The notes below the pieces were generated by a model. It saw only the letters and a program-made list of their open reading frames with translations. It was not told where the DNA came from and did not search any database. This document shows positions 1 to 6,371 of a DNA stretch of 64,000 nt, piece by piece (position 1 is the first letter of the stretch; the number at the start of each line of letters is the position of its first letter). The DNA is from Verrucomicrobiota bacterium (GTDB lineage Bacteria > Verrucomicrobiota > Verrucomicrobiia > Chthoniobacterales > SZAS-18), in the NCBI GenBank assembly GCA_025353105.1, contig JANXRG010000002.1, positions 1-64,000 on the forward strand. The letters run 5' to 3'. The translations under genes and the position numbers were made by a program.

Positions 1-335
1 AGCGCCATCACGGTCGCCGCCGCGCGCGCCGTGCCTCCGCCGGTGACGATGCCGATGATGGTGCCGTCCGCATTGGCCCGCACGTCGTGGAACGCGGCCG
101 GCAGCGGAATGACGCGCGAAAGCTTTTCGCGCTCGACCCAGAATTGGAATTCGCCCGGTCGGTCGCCTTCATCCGCGCCGGGTTCAAACTGCGAGACGAT
201 CACCACGCGCGGATGGAGCACTTCCTCCGCGGCGGAAGCACTCGTTGCCGCGGAGGCAATGAGAACAGGAAAAAGGAGGAAGAAAAAAGGAAGAAGACGG
301 GCCCGCGCGATTACATCGAAATTATTGGGCTTCAT
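1..335 (-). CDS. Purine nucleoside permease (NUP) family protein, exported; N-terminal part only
   Basis: Reading leftward from an ATG at 335, the frame stays open to the window edge (111 codons). It opens with a signal peptide: arginines, then a Phe/Leu-rich core (RLLPFFFLLFPVLIAS), then a small-residue region ending in SAAEE. The mature part has the family hallmark VVIVSQFEPGADEGDRPGEF, followed by FWVERE and a glycine/threonine-rich GIVTGGGTARA. These match the start of NUP proteins (PF06516). The family is named after a yeast nucleoside transporter, but its fold is believed to be nucleoside-phosphorylase-like, so the bacterial secreted members may bind or cleave nucleosides. It lies downstream of the TonB receptor on the same strand. 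The C-terminal two thirds are outside the window. Confidence 0.8.
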   Translation of the reverse strand, partial: MKPNNFDVIARARLLPFFFLLFPVLIASAATSASAAEEVLHPRVVIVSQFEPGADEGDRPGEFQFWVEREKLSRVIPLPAAFHDVRANADGTIIGIVTGGGTARAAATVMA

Positions 336-390
336 GGATTTCTCGTTGGTGCTCTCGGTGCCGGTATGGCCAATTCTTGTCGGAAACAGA

Positions 391-421
391 AAGGCCCGGA
401 GACCGTGGTCCACCGGGCCTT
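391..421 (-). terminator. Hairpin after the TonB receptor gene
   Basis: AAGGCCCGG and CCGGGCCTT form a perfect 9-bp stem around a 13-nt loop, about 20 bases past the receptor stop. The following leftward sequence is only weakly T-rich, so termination efficiency is uncertain. Confidence 0.6.
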
Positions 422-442
422 CGCGAGTCAATCCAAGCCCGA

Positions 443-2884
443 TCAGAACTTAAGTTTCACCGTGCCCGAAACTCGGATGGGCAGGTTGGCGACGACGGAG
501 TCATTCGCGTACACGGCGTTGGGCGGTGAAAAGTTTTTTTGGTCGGTCAGATTTAGCACCGACAACGCGAGTTCATAACGCTTCTGGCGGTAGAAAATCG
601 TGGCGTCGAGCGTGTACTGGGTGCGAATTTTTACCGTGCCATCGTAGTTGAGATTCTGCGGACCGGTGACTACGGCGCCCAGCGAAGCGCCCAGACCCAT
701 GTCGAGCTTGTACTGGACCAGGAAGTTAAACTGGTTTTTCGGCAGGCCCGGCTGGCGATAGTTGCCGACTGGGTAACCGGCAATCGCACCAAAGGTGTCT
801 GTCAGATTGCCGTAGTTACCGATCTGGTTGAACGGATAGGTCTGCACGCTGAATGGAGATTGGTTCTTGAAGATCGCATCAAGCAACGTGTAAGACGCCG
901 TCATCCACAGGTTCTTCGTCGGTTGGTAATTCGCTTCAATTTCGAAACCATTGACGGTCAACTTATTGTTGATGACGCCGGTATTCGTGTTGCTGGGGAT
1001 GATTCGCGTCTGGTGGAACAACGCGCTGCTGATGAAGAGCGTGTTCTTGATGAGCGATGCCTTGGCGCCGAATTCATACAGCTCGCTCACCTGGTGGAAG
1101 TAGTTGCTGGCAAATGTGCCAAGGGTGTTGCCGCCCATGACGTAGCCACCGCCGTTGGCCACGCCGGTGGACTGGCTGTAGTTATACGTGAAATACGTCG
1201 TCAACCACGGAAACGGCGAAAACGTCGGGCCGACGTTGAAGTTCGGAATTCCCATGACGGTAGAATCCGTCTTCTGTGCCGCAAACGAAGGAGCAAGCGG
1301 GTCAGTCGATTTGACGAACAGAATGTCCAAACGAGCGCCGAGGAGGAGACCGAACTTGGAGCCAAATTTTATCTCCTGCTGGAAATATGGGCTAATCGTG
1401 AAAGCGCGCGACTGGTTGGTGTCCCCGTTGAAGACGCCGGGGGAGGCGAAGCGCCCGGGATGCCCAAGGAAGGCCAGCGATTGCGATCCACCCGCGAGCT
1501 GGTTGATATAATTGATCTCACTGCGCGGCCGGCTGAGGTCCCACGCATTGGCGGGCTCATTGAAGTAATCGTTATACGCGTTCACCTGCTGGTAGCGCAG
1601 TTCGACTCCGGCGTTGGTCGCCAATTTTAAATGCCAGCCGCCGCCGCCCTTCGTGACGGTTTTCCCGTCCTTGTCCGTGATCGTCCCCACCGTCCCGCCC
1701 ATCGGGATGTCGAAGTTGAGCTTGAACTCCGTGCGGTTCGCAATGGCAAAGTTATTGTCGAGAATTTCCGAATAATAGTAAGAGCTTAACGTTCCTCGAT
1801 TCACGTAATAAAAGAACGTGTTGTTCACGATGCTGACGGTGTCGTTGATCTTCAGGGTCTGAACCACCTGCGCGCTGAAGCTGCGGCCGCTCGAGCCATC
1901 CCCGGGGGCCAGCAGCCGCACGCTGCGGGCGAGGTTGACCGTCGGGCCCGGGGTGACGGTGTTGAAGCCGCCGAAAATGATCTGATTGTTTTGCACGCCA
2001 TTCAACAGACCCACGGTGCCGGTGATATAGCGCCCGTGGTCGATTAAGTCCTGAGTCGGACGATTAATGCCGAAGTTCTCGGTGTAATCGGCCCAGAAGC
2101 CTTCAAAATTGAAATCCAAGGTGTAATTCGCGCTCGGGGTCCATGTCAGTGCGGTGTAAAGCGCCTGCGTGTATTGGTGGCCATTCTCGTAAAAGCTTCC
2201 GGATTCTTCGCCGGCGAAACTCACGCGAAAGGCCAGCTTGTCCTTAATGATCGGGCCCCCGAAGTCGGCTTGGTAAAGGTATTGGCCATACGAGCCGAAC
2301 GTCGCGCCGACGTTGCCCTGAAACTTGTCGAAATACGGGCGCTTCGTGTTCAGGTTGACTGAGCCGCCGGTGTATTGCGACACGCCGAGAATGACGGTCG
2401 GCGGGCCCTTGATGATGTCCACGGATTCGACCGAGTTAAAATTGACGGGCAGGCCGTTGCCATTCGAGGTCAGGCCGCGGCGCATGCCATTGACGAACAG
2501 GTCGGCCGTCTGGCCGCGGATGCTCGGATTCGACGGCGCGCCGAAATTACTCGGCGTGTAGCTCGAAGACGTGAGCTTGGAAAAATCGCGCACGTCGAAG
2601 ATGGCGATGGTGTCGAGTTGTTCGCGCGAGATGACGGTGACGTTGCGCGGGACATCGAGGATGTTGCTGTCGAGACCGAACGCCGAGCTGAAGGGGCGGA
2701 CGGTGGGCAGGACAGATTCCTCAATCGGCGTGTCCGTCACGACGACGCGCGCCGGGCTGGCGGTAGTTGCCGGCGTGGTGCCGGAAGCATCCTGGGCGAG
2801 CAGGAGCGGAGTGCAGGCGAGACCGGCAAAGCCGGCCACAAGGGCTCGAAGGGCGGAAACACGTTGGGTTTTCAAGTGAGGCAA
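443..2884 (-). CDS. TonB-dependent outer membrane receptor
   Basis: An 813-residue outer-membrane receptor, the usual length for siderophore-type TonB-dependent transporters. A signal peptide ends near LLLAQDAS. The plug domain spans about residues 60-180 (DVPRNVTVISREQLD, NPSIRGQ, VESVDIIKGPPTVILG, GGSVNLNTKRP). The rest is a beta-barrel with many aromatic-alternating strands, ending in the C-terminal phenylalanine (VKLKF) typical of outer membrane proteins. The start is a TTG at 2884; a second TTG three codons on would also give a good signal peptide. The plug resembles ferric-siderophore receptors, but NUP, nucleosidase and urate oxidase neighbours suggest a purine-related or adenosyl substrate. 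That substrate is inference. No TonB, ExbB or ExbD gene is in the window. Confidence 0.9.
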   Translation of the reverse strand: MPHLKTQRVSALRALVAGFAGLACTPLLLAQDASGTTPATTASPARVVVTDTPIEESVLPTVRPFSSAFGLDSNILDVPRNVTVISREQLDTIAIFDVRDFSKLTSSSYTPSNFGAPSNPSIRGQTADLFVNGMRRGLTSNGNGLPVNFNSVESVDIIKGPPTVILGVSQYTGGSVNLNTKRPYFDKFQGNVGATFGSYGQYLYQADFGGPIIKDKLAFRVSFAGEESGSFYENGHQYTQALYTALTWTPSANYTLDFNFEGFWADYTENFGINRPTQDLIDHGRYITGTVGLLNGVQNNQIIFGGFNTVTPGPTVNLARSVRLLAPGDGSSGRSFSAQVVQTLKINDTVSIVNNTFFYYVNRGTLSSYYYSEILDNNFAIANRTEFKLNFDIPMGGTVGTITDKDGKTVTKGGGGWHLKLATNAGVELRYQQVNAYNDYFNEPANAWDLSRPRSEINYINQLAGGSQSLAFLGHPGRFASPGVFNGDTNQSRAFTISPYFQQEIKFGSKFGLLLGARLDILFVKSTDPLAPSFAAQKTDSTVMGIPNFNVGPTFSPFPWLTTYFTYNYSQSTGVANGGGYVMGGNTLGTFASNYFHQVSELYEFGAKASLIKNTLFISSALFHQTRIIPSNTNTGVINNKLTVNGFEIEANYQPTKNLWMTASYTLLDAIFKNQSPFSVQTYPFNQIGNYGNLTDTFGAIAGYPVGNYRQPGLPKNQFNFLVQYKLDMGLGASLGAVVTGPQNLNYDGTVKIRTQYTLDATIFYRQKRYELALSVLNLTDQKNFSPPNAVYANDSVVANLPIRVSGTVKLKF

Positions 2885-2903
2885 GGTGAAGGAGTTAGCA
2901 CGC

Positions 2904-2933
2904 GATATGCCACCAATTGAATTCCTGCGTCAA
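2904..2933 (-). promoter_or_regulatory. Possible sigma-70-type promoter for the TonB receptor
   Basis: On the minus strand TTGACG and CATATC are separated by 18 bases, about 20 bases upstream of the receptor start. The match is partial and the leader would be very short. Confidence 0.3.
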
Positions 2934-3037
2934 TCCAGTGTCACGACAAGTTTGTAACATTTTTGGCCGCGTCGGGTGTGGTTATTTTCCGCCAAGGAAT
3001 CGTTGCGGCTGGTGAGAATCGCGCTTTGTGTCCGGGC

Positions 3038-4090
3038 ATGAATCACCTCGCGCGGTTCGGCCTCGCGGTCCTCGTCGCGACCGCGATCCAAGCCGCCGAG
3101 CCGCGCATGACTGAGAGCGAGCTCGCCGGGGCAAAATATGTCATCGCCGCACCGGAGAAGTGGAACGGCTCGGTGCTGATCTACTGCCACGGCCTGCGAC
3201 CGGAGGGCGGTCCGCTGATGGTCGAACTGCTCCCGCTGAAAACCGCATACGCCGAACTGCTTGACCGCGGATGGATCATCGCGGCCACGAGCTACCGACG
3301 GAATGGGCTCGTCGTCGCCGACGGTCTGGCCGACGTGCTCGCTCTCCGCGACGAAATCGCCAAGCGCTTCGGCGCTCCGAGCCGCGTCGTTTTGCATGGC
3401 GAGAGCATGGGCGGTGCAATCGCCACCCTGTTGATGGAACGCGAGCCGGCGAAATTTTCCGGCGCCCTTGCCGTCGGCGCGGCCTTGAAATTGGACGAGA
3501 ACGGCGCGCCGGTGACATTCGCGTCGCGACCCGGCGGCCCCCTGCTTTTCTTAAGCAACCGGACCGAGGTCGCAGAACCGCGCCATTATGCGGAACTCGC
3601 ACCGGGAGCCCAAGCACGGCCGGTCGTGTGGACGGCGGATCGGGACGGTCACGTCAACGTCAACCAGCGCGAGATTGGCACGGCCCTCGCAGCGCTTAAT
3701 CGCTGGATCGACACCGGCACGGCCCCGGCTGAGCAGGACGACACGCTCGCGCCCGAGCCGCGGGCCTCGGCAATGACGCTCGAAAATGGCGCCGGCCGCG
3801 CCGCGATGACGCAGCGCAACCCGCTCTTCGGCAACATCACGCTGGATTTTCAAGCGTCCGACTTCGCCCAGCTGGGCATCGCGCGGGGCGACAATTTCAC
3901 GCTCGAGTTCGGCGGCAAACGCGTTCCCGTCCGGCTCGGCACCACCTACAGCGACGTCCCGCGCGGACAGTATGTGGCGTTCTTTGATGCGGAGGATCGA
4001 TTGCTCATCGCCATCAACTACGGCAACGCCGCTGATGCGCTTGGGATCAATGTCGGTGACACCGCGCGGGTGACGAGGGCCGCGCCGTAG
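3038..4090 (+). CDS. Exported alpha/beta-hydrolase fused to a SAM-hydroxide-adenosyltransferase-like C-terminal domain
   Basis: ATG at 3038 gives 350 residues and a signal peptide (MNHLARFGLAVLVATAIQAA); a longer TTG-started frame lacks this. Residues 35-240 look like an alpha/beta-hydrolase: YCHG oxyanion strand, nucleophile elbow HGESMGGA with Ser123, and a DRDGH segment that could supply the histidine. Residues about 262-350 match the C-terminal barrel of the SAM hydrolase/fluorinase family (DUF62): FGN, LGIARGDNFTLEFGG, TTYSDVPRG, LLIAINYGNAADALGINVGD. The N-terminal catalytic domain of that family is absent, so SAM hydrolysis cannot be assumed; the barrel may serve adenosyl recognition. 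It is transcribed away from the TonB receptor and toward the nucleosidase gene. Domain assignments are by eye. Confidence 0.75.
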   Translation: MNHLARFGLAVLVATAIQAAEPRMTESELAGAKYVIAAPEKWNGSVLIYCHGLRPEGGPLMVELLPLKTAYAELLDRGWIIAATSYRRNGLVVADGLADVLALRDEIAKRFGAPSRVVLHGESMGGAIATLLMEREPAKFSGALAVGAALKLDENGAPVTFASRPGGPLLFLSNRTEVAEPRHYAELAPGAQARPVVWTADRDGHVNVNQREIGTALAALNRWIDTGTAPAEQDDTLAPEPRASAMTLENGAGRAAMTQRNPLFGNITLDFQASDFAQLGIARGDNFTLEFGGKRVPVRLGTTYSDVPRGQYVAFFDAEDRLLIAINYGNAADALGINVGDTARVTRAAP

Positions 4091-4167
4091 CGCCGGTTTG
4101 AATTGAGTTGCGCTGGTTCATCAAACCCTTCGCATCACAATCGGGACACGGCATGGCTTCTCACGCA

Positions 4168-4267
4168 GGTGGATCGTGACCTCCGGGCACGATGCCAGGG
4201 AATTTGGCGGCCCGCGTGGGCGGGCCGCATTCATTTTCGCCAACGCGCTCGGCGATCGCGTTCCACC
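4168..4267. repeat. REP-like intergenic palindromic element, copy 1
   Basis: Imperfect 24-nt outer arms (4168-4191 and 4244-4267, 18 of 24 paired) enclose a perfect 9-bp hairpin GCGGCCCGC/GCGGGCCGC at 4207-4228. The right arm ends in GATCGCGTTCCACC, shared with the elements at 16795-16891 and 49225-49414. The 286-bp gap between the two convergent genes shows nothing else. Confidence 0.6.
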
Positions 4268-4376
4268 AAGCCCGCCTTAGTGCGATCGGGAGGACGAATT
4301 CGAGTGAAGCCGGGGCACCGAATCTCGCCGGTGCATCGGCGAGTTTGCTTAGGGTCCTATGATGACCTTGCCGTTA

Positions 4377-5300
4377 TCACTCCGCGGTCGACAGGATTTG
4401 CTCCAACACGAGCGCCGAGTGCTCCGCGGCGGTCTTGAGGTAAATCTCCTCCTCGTTCGGACCGGCCTGTCCGCCGGCGAGGTCGCTCAAGCCCCGCACG
4501 ATGAGGCAGGGAATCTTGTTCGCCCAGCACACATGCGCGATGGCGGCCGATTCCATGTCGAGGCATTCCGCTTTCCACACGGAAAAGACGAACTCGCGAT
4601 ACTGGGCGTTGTCGCAAAACACGGTGCCGCTCACTCCGGTCCCGCCGTAGTTCACCTTGCAGGCGCGGCCCTTCAGCATCGGCGGCTTGAGCGCGACCAG
4701 AGCGCGCTTCGCTAGTGCAATCAAGCCCGGGTCGGCGGGAAACGTGGCGAGCTGAACGTAGTCCGGCAGGCCCGCGCGGATGACCGTGACGTCGTCCGGG
4801 AAGAACATATGGAAGTTCGGATAGTGCGGCTTCAGATACGGCGGCACCTGAAATTTTCCGGGTTCGCGCTCGTTGAGCAGCGCGCCTTCGCCGTGGTAAG
4901 CCCAGCGCTCAGGGATGACCACGTCGCCCGGCGCATAGGCCGGATTGATGCCACCCGCGATGCCGGTGAAGAACACCTCCTTCACGGGGAATTTCGAAAG
5001 CGCGAGTTGCGTCGTCATCGCCGCGTTCGCCACGCTCATGCCGGAAAGAAAAAACAGGCAGCGGCGCCTCCCGACGTAGGCCGATTCAAACGCGACGCCG
5101 TTGATCGTCGTCATCTTGAGCGTGCCCTTGCGATCGAGCACGAGGACCTTCTTCATCGCCGTCAGCTCCTCCGGAAATGACGCCATCACGATGCTGTACG
5201 GGGGCAGGGCGGCTGGTTTCCGGCTCTTCGCCCTCGCGTGCGGCGCGACAACGAGGGCGAGAAGAAAGACGAGCGAGGGAAGCGTTCGGCGGTGGAGCAT
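4377..5300 (-). CDS. Exported MTA/SAH nucleosidase-like protein (PNP/UDP phosphorylase superfamily)
   Basis: A purine nucleosidase/phosphorylase-fold protein of about 307 residues with an N-terminal signal sequence (LPSLVFLLALVVAPHARA), so it probably acts in the periplasm. Superfamily motifs: SGMSVANAAMTTQLAL, VFFTGIAGGINPAYAPGDVV (phosphate/ribose loop) and LDMESAAIAHVC with RGLSDLAG, matching the Glu that binds ribose and the catalytic Asp of MTA/SAH nucleosidases (MTAN). An ATG at 5300 is preferred over an upstream GTG because it opens directly on the signal peptide. Cytosolic MTAN enzymes are about 230 residues; the extra length is the signal plus an insertion around HYPNFHMFFPDD. Likely substrates are adenosine, MTA, SAH or another purine nucleoside. 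Neighbours are urate oxidase upstream and the SAM-HAT-like hydrolase, convergent. Confidence 0.8.
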   Translation of the reverse strand: MLHRRTLPSLVFLLALVVAPHARAKSRKPAALPPYSIVMASFPEELTAMKKVLVLDRKGTLKMTTINGVAFESAYVGRRRCLFFLSGMSVANAAMTTQLALSKFPVKEVFFTGIAGGINPAYAPGDVVIPERWAYHGEGALLNEREPGKFQVPPYLKPHYPNFHMFFPDDVTVIRAGLPDYVQLATFPADPGLIALAKRALVALKPPMLKGRACKVNYGGTGVSGTVFCDNAQYREFVFSVWKAECLDMESAAIAHVCWANKIPCLIVRGLSDLAGGQAGPNEEEIYLKTAAEHSALVLEQILSTAE

Positions 5301-5381
5301 GTGGATGGAAGTGGGAATGGGCACCGGGTGCGCGGCGGCCGCTGACCGCAGGATTCATTCCGCGCGCGGATTCGGGGGCGG

Positions 5382-6257
5382 TCAATTTGTCCGCTCAACC
5401 GTTGCCTCGATCTGGCCTTGCGGTTCATCGGTCGGCACAAAAACCTCGCGCCGGTCCTCGAGGCCAAGCGAGGCGAATGGCACGGAAAGATAATGGCGAT
5501 TCGGGAGCGCCAAGGTCACCCGCTCGATCTCCGCCACCGCCGTCATGGCCGCGCGCCCCATGGAAAAGAGCGTCGCCTGCACCGACTCGCTGAAATCGGT
5601 GGCGAAGACCCGAAGCATCGCCTCAAGCGCGGCGGCATTCGCCTCCCTGAAATGCGCCGGCCCCGCACGAAAATCCCAACGCGCCTTCATCAGCGTGGAA
5701 AAGAAACGATCCCGGGTTTCCGGCAGCGTGGTCCACGCGTCCTTCAAATAGCCCGAGAATGCCGAGGCCGTGGTCTTGATCACGCGGACGTCATCCACTC
5801 CCGAGGTAAATCGCGGTGCACCGTCACGCGGCGTCGTCACCTCCGCCGTCCAGCGGTACGGCTGACGGTGCATGAACGAGTGCGGGTGCGGCCTGCCGTC
5901 CACGGCGATGCGTTCCCACGAAAGCTCGCTCAGGGTCGCCGTGACCGCCGACATAAATGGGCTCTGGGTGAGGAGATGCTGCCCGATGAGCGCACCAAAT
6001 TCCTCCGCGGTGCGAATCTCGTGCTTCGACGCGAGGGCGTACACCGTGTTCTTGATCGTGTCCGTGGGCAGGATGTGCGCATTGTCGCCGGCCGCGAAAC
6101 AGGCCGCGAAATCGCCGGTCGCGAGCACGTCGATCGTAAATTCGCGCAAATCGTGCACGCCATCCGCCCCGCGAACGACCTTCGCGACCCGCACGCGCGC
6201 CTTGCCGTAGCGATTCGCGCCCAATTCAAAGCCGTCGCCCGGATTCATCGCCGCCAT
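5382..6257 (-). CDS. pucL: Urate oxidase (factor-independent urate hydroxylase)
   Basis: Oxidises urate with O2 to 5-hydroxyisourate and H2O2, the step leading toward allantoin. The 291-residue length is normal for uricase. Family landmarks are all present: NRYGKARVRVAKV with the catalytic Lys (Lys19), PTDTIKNTVYALA with the catalytic Thr (Thr65), TLSELSWERI, HPHSFMH, VIKTTASAFSGYLKD, the substrate Arg in TRDRFFSTLMKARW, the Gln in SVQATLFSMG, and LPNRHYL with the active-site His. A second Met at residue 4 is an alternative start. No signal peptide is seen, so it is cytoplasmic. It lies 81 bp upstream of the exported nucleosidase on the same strand, which supports a purine-use locus. HIU hydrolase and OHCU decarboxylase are not in the window. 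Confidence 0.95.
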   Translation of the reverse strand: MAAMNPGDGFELGANRYGKARVRVAKVVRGADGVHDLREFTIDVLATGDFAACFAAGDNAHILPTDTIKNTVYALASKHEIRTAEEFGALIGQHLLTQSPFMSAVTATLSELSWERIAVDGRPHPHSFMHRQPYRWTAEVTTPRDGAPRFTSGVDDVRVIKTTASAFSGYLKDAWTTLPETRDRFFSTLMKARWDFRAGPAHFREANAAALEAMLRVFATDFSESVQATLFSMGRAAMTAVAEIERVTLALPNRHYLSVPFASLGLEDRREVFVPTDEPQGQIEATVERTN

Positions 6258-6371
6258 CCTTATCGCGGGCCGCGCGCGGAGACCATCGGAATCTCGGCGA
6301 GCGAAGATTCACCGGGCTCGTCCTGCGCGATTTCTTGTCATTCGCCCCCGGCGCGGGATATTCGACGCTCC

